Assembly: GCA_003971905.1 (NCBI GenBank)
Contig: RSEE01000072.1
Location: 62,001-126,000 of the forward strand
Origin: Moniliella sp. 'wahieum'
Taxonomy: Eukaryota; Basidiomycota; Moniliellomycetes; Moniliellales; Moniliellaceae
DNA length: 64,000 bases
Direction: 5' to 3'
The notes under the pieces are model-generated. The model made no database searches and was not told the DNA's origin. It was given only the letters and a program-made list of their open reading frames with translations. Positions 31,416 through 43,163 of the stretch are shown here, piece by piece. How positions within the stretch are numbered: the first letter of the stretch is position 1; every line of letters begins with the position of its first letter. Both the position numbers and the translations under genes were made by a program.

Positions 31416-34400
31416 AATGCAAAAGCAGGGAACCACGTCCCTTATCAGATAAAGCAGACGGGCCTTAGCTTGAAGATCGAATCAGATCGCATCTGACCCC
31501 TGACCAACCTGGGACGGGGTTAGGAAGGCAAAGGGAGCACATAATAGGCGCCGCCGGGCAGCCCGGTTTCGCCCGTGACATATCTCCTGTCTGTTTTCCC
31601 TTCAGACGTTGCTTGAAGATCATCCCCGGAGAGGGACCCACCAGCATTCTTTACGAAGCGAATGTCGGTGGGTCCTCTAACTCCCCTAGGGTTGGCTCAC
31701 AGCCTTGAGAGCCATGAGTATGAAGTCTTTCGACTCAGTCGGGGATCACGGTAACGCTTCGACGGTTTAAACGAGCGAGCACCGATGGGTGGGCCACGCC
31801 GACTCGCAGACATACCCCCCACGTTTCCCTTTCCTGCCGGATAGCGTTTAGGGGATTGGCTGATTCGTCTTGTTGTGTGAATTAATTGCATGGTGCACTG
31901 CCATGACAGGCGACCAGTGCCGCCGCAGCAGCAGTGTTTTTATCTTTTCCCTTCGTATGAATATTGGGAGCATAGCTCTTGTGGAAGCTATGCAGTGAAT
32001 ACTATGACTTTACCACTTCCATCTCCAGGTAGCTGCACAATACGTCTGAATGGCGAAACGCTTAAACAACTTGTACTATATGTACGCGTTGTGCCTAATT
32101 AATTTAAAAGGCCGAGTCCCTTCGGGTCGGCTATACAGCTGTGGATGAGCGGCGTGTTGCTTTTACAGTTCCCTCTTTTTTGTTTCACTAGATCCATTTG
32201 TTTCTGAGGGCCAGGGCTCTGAGTTGACCTTCGGGGTCTCAGTGGTTTATATTCCAACTGGCGAAGCTCTCCACTAATCCCTCAGCGTGCCGCGATGGTC
32301 TCTGCAAAGTACTAGAGCCTGCTCCTTCATTTCGTTCCTATCCCTTCGCTTAATAGTACTAGTCGCCATCGATTTCCTATAGGAGCAGTTGACCTATGTA
32401 CTCCCCAAGTCATATCGCCTATTTTTATTAACATGGGTTACATTCGCAACAAAATTAAACGTATATGGGCTTTCGGTATCACCCCCGACATGACATTGGA
32501 TTCGGTCTAATGCTTCACGTCTTCAGTGGTGTCTGCCCACAAACCAAGCACATTAGTTCCTGTTCTTTCATCACTGCGCACTGAGGGACCTCCCGCCAAG
32601 GCCCACTTTTTATTTCGGTGGTATGTGATAACGCCATGAGGTGATACCCGAACACATCCAGTGGCAAATCGACATAAATGGAGATAAAGAAACTACGAAG
32701 AAGGTGGCAAACCCAAGTTCTCAACACTTGAGAACGCAACATGAAAGTGACATATGCACCACACAGAAGTTTTCAATTAACCCTTATAGTATGGAGATGC
32801 TGGATCTGACCATGACGACCAAAACCTTGACATCACCTACAATACGGGCGCGTGGGTATTTGAATACAGTGTGAGGGGTGGACAGCACACACATTACAAT
32901 CGGTATCATTTAAGGCTGGTTGATGTCCCCACCTCGTCCAGACAAGCTTGATTTCTATACTATTCCATTGATAATTACCCTGTTGTATCCTCCATCAGAG
33001 CTTCGGCTTATGACAAAAACGTGCTTTGTCCAACCTGATCTTTCAAATGTGCTTGCTGGATTACGCAAAACGAGCATATAATCGGTGAACCCGCCCGGAG
33101 TCGAGAACCTATGCCCCCCATCGTTCGCTTGTGCCGGCGAATAGGATCCTATGCGTGTAATTTGCATGTAGACCAGTTATCCACATTTCAGAAAATGTAT
33201 CTATTCATGCTTGCAATACCAAATCATCTCGTCGGCCGACGCGGTAGTTTCCTCGCATGGTGATGACGAAGGAGAAGAACACCTTAACATGCACCTCGAC
33301 AATTTGGCGACAGCTTCGAATTTTCTGAAGCAAGTCCTACGGCTAGCTACATTCATCAGTGATCTTGCGTTGCTCGGGGGTTGCTGGGTAGAATGAAAAT
33401 GGAGTTCGCGGTGCAAAGCCTTACAATCGCTGAATGAGAACATAATTCATCGAATCAGCCGGTATGGTGAGCCGGGCAGAGTCCTGTTCCGAACTGGGGA
33501 AGGCGTAATGCACAACTTACGTGAAGCTGGAATCGCACCGTAAGGGGGCTACTGTCTACACTATTGTCAAGGGGAATTAATGCGACACCTCGTCGTGATC
33601 TTAATTGTTGCGCGCCGGGAGTTCACAGATTTTTTCTGCTCCGTACAACATCGTAGGTGGGTCTCTAGGAATGAGGTTGAAGGCTTTGCAGTGCAGGCTG
33701 GATGGAATGACACGCAATCATCAATCGGTCAATCTATCAATCACTTAATCATTTCGAGCTTAGATCCAACTCGTTCTTAAACTAAGGTCGATTCGGTTTA
33801 TAATGCCTCGAGTCCAGGTGCGATCCATAAAAAGGGGGAACCAAATACTGTGCGAAACGTATATAGTTCCGTCGTAATAAAAGTGAAAAAGTGGCCGCAA
33901 CTCAAAGTTCGAAAGTAGGGCGTGGATGTTCCTTCCATGCTGGCAACATGATCGACAACGGATGGAGATGCAGATGTCTTTTCTCGTTGAAGAGATCTAA
34001 CATCGTGACGGTTCTCGATGTGTATGACACTCGTGACCCGGACTAGAAGCACAGGTAGACACTCAAAATCTTCGTTACAGAGTGTATAAGCCATTTTCGC
34101 AAGATTTGTGGTTCTCATGGGCTGTACTATATGTATATGGCCTGTCGACTCCAAGTGGACTAGTTCCTTCAGTAGCGATTTTGATTTGCCTGTTAGAACA
34201 GGAATCGCAACATATAGTGTGAGTGGGGAAAAATGGATATCCTGTGTAGTCCTATCAAGTCAATTGGTCATTGCCTTCTAATACCCCGCGCGGTGAAGTT
34301 GCTGCTCATATGCCCGAGCCTATGTTCTTATCCTCAGGCATGGGTTGTGGTCCCTAAGTGCGTGCACGGCATGCCATGAAATTGTTCACGTGAGATTCAA

Positions 34401-35520
34401 CGCACTTAACAGTTCATGTCAAATAATTTACCGTCACAAGCTGCACGCTGTTCCAACCAGACGATCGGCGCCGTGTCATGTCATAAGTGTCCAGCTTACC
34501 CCTGAAGTGAAGATGACTACTAGACATACTCCCGGTATTGTTTTGACCAGACTTACTCTCAGTATTGTCTTCAAAAAACACGCAATGAGAAATATTTATC
34601 TCAATGTTTGAGATGGCACATCCGGGTTTAGGACTGATTACCCGGTATCATATCCATCAAGTGGTCGGCTGCAGCCATAAATATTTTGCAAGAATGTCCG
34701 CAATTGGTCTGGATGAGCGCGGCACGCCTCTTCCCCGCGGTAGCGAGCATGTGAGCGAGCAATTCACGGTTCCACGACAGGATGACCAAGTATTGTACAG
34801 CTAACTGGAGATGGAAGGTGGTGAAATCATACTATTCACTATATACGACCCAATAGCTTTTCTCACAGACTAGGAGCAAGGAGCAAAATAACCGCATAGT
34901 TGGCGTGTGCAACTGTTGGTCACATGTTACCAGTGCACTGGCACTACGCAATTCGTCCGCATAATGAGGGAGCGTCAACTACGGATCAGTACGAAGCCTT
35001 CGCAAAAACAAGCTTTTGGCCACATTCACCGTGAGGGTGAGCGCCCCCAGAATATGGTTGACAACTTGTGAAGTTTAACGTCCTTTACAAACTTCTCGGT
35101 CACCCCGTCTGGCTCGCTTGACCATTGACCCGACCGCCGCGCATGACAGACATGTCGATTTTTGGTGATCGACATCGCCTGAAGCTATGACACCTGAGCG
35201 TAAATCGCCTTCAGTCTGGATGTGTCCGCCAGTCACAGAGTTATTCGTCTTAATGCCACCAGCACAGTAGCACATAGCAGCGTCGTATACGCACCTCCGA
35301 CAGTCGGCCACGCCATTCCCATGTCATATGTGGACATTCATGCGCATAGTAATTGAAGCATCTCGTTGGTTGTCGCCCTTGATTATCCGCAACATGGATC
35401 GATCCCTCTGTGGTAGCATCCCACGTATGGATCAGGACCTCGTCGTGATACTTCCTGCAAGTTCGAAAAGACATTAACATATACTGCTCTTCCCGAGGAA
35501 TCACGAGACAACTTGACAAG
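31416..35520. other. Gene-poor stretch with local GC trough
   Basis: No frame here is longer than about 120 codons or recognisable. Hand counts of individual lines give about 33-50% GC between roughly 32.4 and 35.5 kb, against about 60% in neighbouring intergenic lines and more in genes. A small hairpin, GCCGAG-TCCCTTCGGGTCGGC, lies at 32112-32132. No heptamer arrays are visible inside the trough. Confidence 0.55.
31630..31678. repeat. 49-bp near-perfect inverted repeat (hairpin)
   Basis: AGAGGGACCCACC is mirrored by GGTGGGTCCTCT with a single unpaired base. An inner CATTC/GAATG extends the stem around a ~10-base loop. Stem length is about 17-18 pairs. It lies at the left edge of the gene-poor, lower-GC region. 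Confidence 0.8.
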
Positions 35521-35648
35521 CAACTAAATTCACGCCAGCTGTTTCATCAGCTGCGTGTACAACGGGAGGAGAGACTTTTGGCTGTTTCTGATGCATCCAG
35601 GAATGGATTTTGCTGGTCTGTGAATGTTTGTCCACAGCAGCAGGCTGT

Positions 35649-35939
35649 TCAGAGAGCTTGGCCCATTGGATACATTGTCTGCAAAACGTTCGGGTCCACC
35701 CCGTCCGCTGGAGACGGACCACAGATCTTGGCCACAGGCCTTAGCTCGGAGGTGGTTGACGCCCTTCCTTTGTCTTCCCCCGTCTCCCACGTGTCTTTGC
35801 CGTATACCAGGATGGAAATCATTAAGCCAAGAATTGCTGCTGCCCAGCGGAGAGCAAGAAAATTTATGGCTGGAACAGTCGTCGCCAAAAGGCGCAACTT
35901 GGTCATGTCCACCTGGGCAAGAAGGAAGGGGCGGGTCAC
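35649..35939 (-). CDS. Possible small membrane protein, unknown
   Basis: A 96-codon ATG frame with a hydrophobic segment (INFLALRWAAAILGLMISIL) flanked by charged residues, then a polar tail. The frame sits in otherwise non-coding DNA and a + strand frame overlaps it. No family was recognised; it could be an exon of a decayed gene. Confidence 0.25.
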   Translation of the reverse strand: MTRPFLLAQVDMTKLRLLATTVPAINFLALRWAAAILGLMISILVYGKDTWETGEDKGRASTTSELRPVAKICGPSPADGVDPNVLQTMYPMGQAL

Positions 35940-36040
35940 AGCGGATCACGAAAAGAGAACTCATTTATGTTTATGATATAAAATACCTTCAAAAATGTCA
36001 GAGAGTAATTTGCCGCGGGTGAGGCAATTCTGTCAGCGCG

Positions 36041-36172
36041 CTGCAGGTCAGTGACGTCGTCGATATCACTACCCTGAACGTCAGATATGTCCTCGATGTC
36101 ATCCCCCTGCAGGTCAGTTATGTCGCCGACGTCACCCCCCTGAACGTCAGAAACGTCATTGACGTGCCCATG
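36041..36172. repeat. Perfect-register 4 x 33-bp tandem repeat
   Basis: Four units of exactly 33 bp start at 36041, 36074, 36107 and 36140. Units alternate between CTGCAGGTCAG and CTGAACGTCAG starts, an A-B-A-B higher-order pattern. Each unit contains GTCGATGTCA/GACGTCA-type words close to the CRE octamer TGACGTCA. The period is a multiple of three and one frame stays open through all four units to a stop near 36228, but no start codon was found upstream before a stop. Confidence 0.85.
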
Positions 36173-36293
36173 GGCGACGTATCTGACGAATCTGATCCTC
36201 CTATGCCACGGGCGCTGGTGAAAAATTAATATTTCGCTTAGATGACCACATCACCCAAAAATGAGTACATTTTTCCGAATATTACCTTAGGCA

Positions 36294-36519
36294 CTTTGGC
36301 CACATGAGGTTAAGCGCTTTGGCCCAAGAGGTCAAGCCTTTGGCCACATGAGATCAAGCGCTTTGGCCACATGAGATCAAGCGCTTTGACCACATGCGTT
36401 CAATGGCTTTGGCCACATGCGCTCAATGGCTTTGGCCACATGCGTTCAAGCGCTTTGGCCACATGCGCTCAATGGCTTTGGCCAATACGCTCAAGCCCTT
36501 AGCCAAATGTGCCCAAACG
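36294..36519. repeat. 10 x ~23-bp tandem repeat (GGCCACATG)
   Basis: Units begin CTTTGGCCACATG and continue with GATCAAGCG or CGCTCAATGG variants. Starts are at 36294, 36317, 36338, 36361, 36384, 36407, 36430, 36453, 36476 and 36498. The two unit subtypes (ending AAGCG and AATGG) alternate in the middle. The period is not a multiple of three, so this is non-coding. Confidence 0.88.
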
Positions 36520-36939
36520 CTTAGCTGTTGATTGGATGCGTGCTTGTAGGCTCTCCAACCGGCTGGCTGGCATCGATCTAGAACTACTAGATTTATAGGC
36601 AGGGTAGTATTTTTAGGTATAGAATGCATTCGAAGATCGTGGGAAGCGATGACACGGCAACCACGGTTAGGTGTGATGTCAGACGGAAGCACCACAACAT
36701 AGTATAGAGCAGCGAGCGGTACAGAAAGTGGCAGGTTAGTGTGAGGGGAGCGCGCACTAGGGAGACGCTGACCAAGTCAGCAGCAGCATAGGGTTAGCGA
36801 GAGACACAGAAGATGTGCGACGGACTCAGGGGTCAGGCGATCAAGACGGCCAGTAGCGAGGGCAAGCGGATGAAGTCAGAATGTACACTGGTAGGGCGAA
36901 CAAGGTTAGGAACAGAACAGCGCTGGCATATAACAGAGA

Positions 36940-37500
36940 AGGGACGTACGACGGCGAAAACAGGTCAGATGAGTCGAGGCGAACAGACGAGACGAACCAA
37001 CCGTGGATTCCGTGCACAGCAGCTGGGCAGACAGTGTCAATGGGGCAGCCTAATCCAAGCGCGAAGTACGGGGGACGTACGATGGCAAGGCAGACCAGCC
37101 AAGCGAGAGGACCACAGGCGAGGCAAAAAAAAGGAACCAGACGGACAAGGCCGAAGGTGAGCGAAACGGTGCATGCACGTCATGCATGCGACCCACAAGG
37201 TCAGAGAAGGTGGGGAATGCGGAGGAAGCGGGCACGTACGATGGCGCTGCGGATCAGGTGGAGAGGGCAAGATGGCCTGCTAGGGGGAGTCTGTGTACGG
37301 AGGTCAGCAGCAGAGCGCAGGCGGGCAAGAGAACAGTACGACAGAAGCAATTCAGACAGTGAGAGGGCGACGGGGCGAGAGGCAGAGGGGTCGTCCAACA
37401 GCGATACTGACGAGGCGAGGAGCGAGGAGGTAGCAGGAGAGGGAATGGAGACGTACGGCAGCAATGCAGACCAGGCGAGGAGAACCAAGCGATGGGGGGG
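36940..37500. repeat. Degenerate interspersed repeat around ACGTACGATGGC
   Basis: A motif close to ACGTACGATGGCAAGGCAGA followed by CCAGGCGAGGAGAACC recurs near 36946, 37074, 37231 and 37450 with different spacings. A 213-codon + strand frame (36881-37522) spans it, but its Arg/Glu/Ser-rich product looks like translated purine-rich repeat rather than a real protein. Confidence 0.5.
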
Positions 37501-37522
37501 GGAGGAGGAAGGCGGGCAGTAA

Positions 37523-40500
37523 GAAGGCAGGCAGCAACGATGGTGATGTTGATGTCCAGGGGAAGAAGATGGTGCTGTTGCGCCGTGGCACAGGCATCTG
37601 CGATGTTGGCTGCAGAGATGGGATACTGGTTGCTACGGGCGCAATGAGAGGGGCGGTGGTGAGAGACGACAGGATGCAACCACAGAGGAGCAGGAGTTTA
37701 AAAGAGGCGCGTGTGGCGCAGCCAATCTGTGCGCACAGGCCATCTGGGCTACGCCAGGGGCCTATAGGTAAGCTATTGTATCTGTCTAACGCCTCAACAC
37801 TATAGCGGCCCCTGCAGCAGTGTTCGAGGGTCTAATCATCAGAGCGCCATTTTGACTTTGCCTATTTGCGACTTGCTGTAGTAGTTGTCTGTTGCGACGG
37901 TGACTGGCTTCACCGAACGCGGCGCACTTGCGGCCTCTCTAGCCCCGAGACTCCAAGGGCTCCCCGAAGATTGCCGATGCGCGCGTAAGTCAACGACTAG
38001 TAGCCTTGTCCAGTAGCCCTCGTCCAGCTTCCTACCACCAACGCTTATCTCTCGCCCGCAATCGATCGCCTACGCTACTGTTCCAAACGCTTCAGCATCC
38101 ATTGCGGTCTCCATAGCCGGGGTGAATCGCTATACAGGTCACGTTTATCCTCACTTGAGCTATACTAATAGTGATTAGTGACTAGTGTGACCTATACGGT
38201 GTTACATCTTACATCAAAGTCAAGGCGATAGCCCCTGGTCGAGGTCAAGGAGCTCCGATGTTGTAACCATTCCATTTAGCTTTTGTGTTGGCTTTGTCCA
38301 TGATCCGCAGCCCTAAGATAATAGCCTCTGTTGCTCTTTCATGCACCCTTGTATTAGGCGTGTCGTTGGCTGGCGTATTCGACCACCACACTCCCAACAC
38401 TATATAGTGCTACCGCATCACCCATCAGGGTGGCCATCTGGACTGCGCCACTCTTATCTTCAGATAGGGATCATCGATCACGAATGTAATACGCCTTGGA
38501 AGAGCATCAAATAAGCGGGAGAGCGTGCGTCTCTGGGAGAGGGGGCAAGTTTTAAGGTTAGAGGGGGGCGCGATCGTCTGCCGGACCTGGGACAAAAAAA
38601 GCACCCACCAATGCATATCATGTGTACAACCCATCTCGCCCGTCCTTTTACCAAGTCGCCACCGCCATGTTTCGACGTCGCGGCTCACCAAAATGCCGAC
38701 CGATGGAACGAGCCGCACACGTGCACAATAGGACAGACACATCTGCTGTACCTTTTCCCGCGGCCTGGTCCACGGTGAAGCAGGACGAGAGGTTGCTGTA
38801 CCAGTTCCTGCTTGCCCGGTTCGACCGATGTCCGGTTTCATGCACTCAAGCACACGAAGGTGCGCAGGTACAGCCACAACGTGGTACTGGGTGCGAGGAT
38901 GGGGGCCAGTCATGCCATTGACGAGGTGGCCGAAGATGCGAGCATGCCCCAGCCACCTGACGCATGCTCGCCTCTTCTCCTGCTTCCGTGCCTCCTCACC
39001 TGTAGACAGTACACCATGGCCGAGGACGAGTTACGCCAGACGCAGACCAGTGTTTCCTGCGGGCCGAATCTCCATCTCCTCCTGGCGCATACGTCTGATA
39101 CGCTCTAATTGTTCGGCCCTCTCCAGAACACGGACGCTGCCAGATTCAAGGGACGCGTGAAGCACATCTGTGTGCGTCCGTTGCCCATTGCAACTTCCAG
39201 AACCTCCCACGTGATACCTTGTACAACGTCATGGTCGCTGTAACAGTCGGGGCTAACGAGGGAGACCAAAGTCCTGTCAGAGGGGGGGAAAGGCAAGATC
39301 GTTCGTGGGAGGAAACAGAAGGCATCAGGCAGAGAACAGAAGCAAAAGGGAAGGGAAGAGCGAGAGACACAGGATGCGGAATTGGAAATTGGAGCGAGCT
39401 TAGTCATTCGGTGACAGTCGCCGAGAAGATTCTACACCACTCTTCACCGGGGTACGATGTGTCTAGTGACGGCTCGTATATGGCTCGGCTGCGGCTCCTC
39501 CTGGGGTGCTGGAGCAAAAGGGGAGGATGAGCCCGACTACGACTCTGATGGCATGGCTATTCCACGAGTAGTGCTGGCCCCAGCCAATAACATGGTTGCA
39601 ACGAACGGTGCCATGCACCTGTGGGACAAGCGCGCCAAGAAGAGACACCTTCTGCCGTAGTCGCTGTGGGGGGGGGGCAACAATGACGACTCTTCGGACA
39701 GTGATATTAGTGATTGATGCGAGCATCAAATGGACATATGCGTTGCGCGATGAGGATGAGTATAGGTTTGGTGTCAGTAGTCAGTCGTCAGTAGCCAGGC
39801 CATAGGGTGGTGCGCATCCCGGACCCATCAGCCGGAACCTCTCGAGACGTGAGATGGGGCGATGGGCTGCCCTTTGATATGATGCGCATGCGCACATAAA
39901 AGCTTCTTTGCCGGCAAACGTGCCAGGTGACGGATGACTGTCATGCGTCCCACGCGCAGGGGCATGGCCGAAGGGAAGGGGCGGTTATGGAGCAAGAGGC
40001 CAGACGGTGAGGCGTGGGTTGCAGCCCCAAATGGATATCGCCACAATGGTCGGATCTCTGCCAGGTACCTCCCCAGCCCCACTCCGCTTATCCAGCCCAT
40101 CTACCCATTTTCCAATCCCGCCATGACCCATGTTTCAATTTTTCACACCCGCCCGTGGCATTTTATACTACTACTCATTCTAGCACCATCGAATGCAGTG
40201 CAATCGTCTTCGAGGGTACTTTTTCGCATTGCGAGGGTCAATATGGAGTTGGGGCTTGCCATAGAGAGGTCTTCGGACGGTGTTTCTTTAATTTTTACCT
40301 CTGTCACTGAGTGTGGTGCTTTTTTTCGGCGGCGGGGTTGATCCCGATCTGGCTCCACGAGTCGCTGTCAGCGTCATGTTGCCCACGACGGAAAGATAGG
40401 CGTGGCAATGCCAGCAGGTGATCAGGTTCGCCGAGGTACATGTGGATTGGGGGATCGCACGACCGGTGCTTTATCATCGGCTGGGGTCACTTATGTCGTC

Positions 40501-41466
40501 AGCTCGTGAATTCGATCAGATCCCATCTCGTCCCGTGTGGTTTTTCAATGAAATCGTCCATGAAGTCATAAACCATTGCCTTGGGGGACCGGGACTGGGG
40601 ATATTAGTGGCATATTGGAGCGGATGGACGGGTTCGAGAACATGAGCTGAACAATGCGGTCGGCCGAAGTGCAATGCACGTCGGATCCTGAAAAAAACTG
40701 CCCGATGCATGAGGCTGGTGCACCATCTCGATTGCCTTGTTGAGCGAGCAGAGAGACAGTTCTGCTGGCACGAATGTGGTCTTCTTACTCACATGTGCAC
40801 AACACAAGAAGAACGATAACATATGTATAAATGTAACACGAGGAAGTGCTATCGGATGATATTCTTAGTCCCTTCGCAGCCTCATCCGCTTGCATCTGTT
40901 GGGGTGGTAGTGTTAGGCCTCCTGCACCCCTCAGTGAATCGGTGACGCTCTCGCTTAGCAGGTCGAAAGAGTTCTGCTGGCAGGGGGCGCGCGCCCTGCG
41001 CGCTTCATCTCCTTCTCTCTCTTGTCTCGTCCCTTCAATTCAGATGTTGTTGAACTTTGCCTTCACGCCTTGTCTGACGGTTGCTTTGCAGCTGATCCAT
41101 CTAGGATCGTGAGCGCTCCCAAATCGCACTCAGTAACAGCGTCGTCTGTCGCTCTGTCAAACATCTACCCAGTGCGATGGGGCTTAGACAGAAGGGGGTT
41201 AACAGGAGATGGAGATGGCGGAAAGGATAGGCATCATATTCATCGAGTGGGATGGGAGCGAGGTATATATACCTCGGAGAGAGGAGGACGAGGGAGCTGA
41301 GTCACACGGAGAAAAACAAAGGGAGCATAGAACCAAAAGGGGAACAGGGTTAGAACAAAACAGGGTCAGCAAAACTGGTGAGCATCGGTGAAAGGTGAAT
41401 TGGTCCCGACAGGGGTACCAAAAAGGGGCCAACCAACAGCCAGCATCCTTGATTGGTGGGAATCCT
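37523..41466. other. Gene-poor region with scattered short frames
   Basis: No intact gene. Between about 38660 and 39140 on the - strand several shifted frames have protein-like composition (for example LERAEQLERIRRMRQEEME and GMTGPHPRTQYHVVAVPAHL), suggesting a decayed unknown gene. An acidic + strand tail (DEPDYDSDGMAIPRVVLAP) is open near 39525-39660. Nothing could be assigned. Confidence 0.4.
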
Positions 41467-41947
41467 TTATCCCACCTTCCGTTCTCGTCTCTTCCGCCTT
41501 TCCTGTTCAACTCCTGAACGTTTCCAGCCAATTGATTCCGTAATACAGGCAATCTCTCGTCTCCACTTAGCTGCATCATCTTCATCATCCAACCTCGTCC
41601 CCCGCTTTCCATCTGCCCAGTCGCGCGAGCCTTCCATCAGCCGCGTCGGCCGCCCTCTGGTCCATCGATCATCCTTGCTCCATCCTTCCACCAATTCCCT
41701 TTGCCCCCCCCTCTCTTATTTCCTCCCCCCCTCTTCTTGTCCTTCCCCCCACACCTTATTTTTGTCGCAAAGACCCCAGTTGCTTTCCACATCTCTCCTC
41801 CTTGCTCCACCGCTCCGCGGCGGCCTTGTGGCCAGACCGACGGAAGTGGGGGCACAACCGTGGGCGTGGATTGAGGGGGCACCTTGAAGCAGTGTGGTCG
41901 ATGGTGCCGCAAGGGGGACACCGGCGGTGAGTACGGGTAGGGGGCAT
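41467..41947 (-). pseudogene. CCHC zinc-knuckle coding relic (retroelement-like)
   Basis: The - strand encodes CPPCGTIDHTASRC, an exact C-x2-C-x4-H-x4-C zinc knuckle. It is followed by a degenerate second knuckle (CPHFRRSGHKAAAE, two of four ligands lost). Downstream, in a shifted frame, the sequence is basic and Trp/Lys-rich (GNWWKDGARMIDGPEGG). Paired knuckles of this type are typical of Gag-like proteins and of ORF1 of non-LTR elements, but also of cellular RNA-binding proteins. No polymerase or integrase domain was seen nearby. Confidence 0.45.
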
Positions 41948-43163
41948 TTTAAGTGGGTGGAGGGACGCGTCGACGCGACTCTGTCATATGCCCGATTATT
42001 GGCGAGCCAGCCCCACCCAGCCAGCAGTAGGGTTGGAATCGGGGAGCAGTAGGGTTGTTGGCAGATTTTGATGCCTACTCCGATATGGAACTAAAGGAAA
42101 TAAATGGTCGGGCAGCACGGGGTCGCAGTGAGCTGGCAGTGGCTTGGGCACACTAGCGCCGTGCGGGTGCACCACCGCTGGCTGCGCCGATCCCCTCGCC
42201 TCTCGGCTACCCACCGCCGCAATCGCCTCTCTCTCGCTGTGGCCACACTGCTACCTGAGATAAAGCCATGTGCGAGGCTCGTGCCAACAACTGCGCACGA
42301 GCACTTCCATGCCCCACGCTAATGTGCCTCTAACCTCTTGGCATATATCCGCACCTCTCAGTGCGGTGATCCCTGTCGTACTGACACTGGCATGGGCGCA
42401 GCAACCGGAACCGAGTCAGCCACGTCTGGCAGTGGCATGGTCTTGCCTGGTACCCGTCGCATCAAGATGTCCATCATGCCTCCCAACAGGAACGAGTTGA
42501 AGGTCAACGACGGGGGCGCTTCGAGCGGACGGTCGACGATGACTGTTGCCCCTGCCGGGGCTCGACGACGGGTACCTGTGCTTTGTCCTTGTCCACCGCA
42601 AGATTATGGAAATTCTGTTGTGATATAGTCCAGCGGTATTCAACAGATAATCTTGCCGGGGGGTCCGCGATGCTATAGTGCGACTTGGGGAGAACTCAGC
42701 GATCTATGGATCAGCTGCCAAGCAGCCTTCAGACAAAGGCGTGAGGGCAAAGCCGTGAGCCACAAGGATGGATGCGAGCGGAAGAGATGGAGGTGCGCGG
42801 AGTTATTTTGATCGGACTGATGTAGAGGAATGCTTCTCGTATAGATCTTAGATCTTAGCGGCGCACCAATTCGCTGCGCCACAACGGCGACTGCTAACCG
42901 AATGGGAACGCACCAGAGTTGCGGCAACGGCACGCCTTCATCAGGGGTGTTCGCCACAACAAATAAGGCCTAAGGGGCCACTATGATAATGATGAAGCGC
43001 ACGCACGGTTGGTATGTATAGGCCACGTGGCCACTTTTACCTCTTTCCGCTTCACCGCCCCACCACCTCTATCCCACGGGGGGCGTTTCTGTCACCAGCT
43101 GCGGAAACACACCGCTACTTCTTCCCGTTGGTTGCCTCCAGAGTACAACCACTCCTCCTGCCC
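41948..43163. other. Intergenic 5' flank of OPT4
   Basis: A short AGATCTTAGATCTTAG array (about 42843-42858) is the only repeat noted. Frames in the region are short and unassigned. Confidence 0.5.

Noticed and set aside
36881..37522. 213-codon Arg/Glu/Ser-rich frame
   Set aside because: It spans a degenerate purine-rich repeat, and its composition follows the repeat rather than a protein fold.
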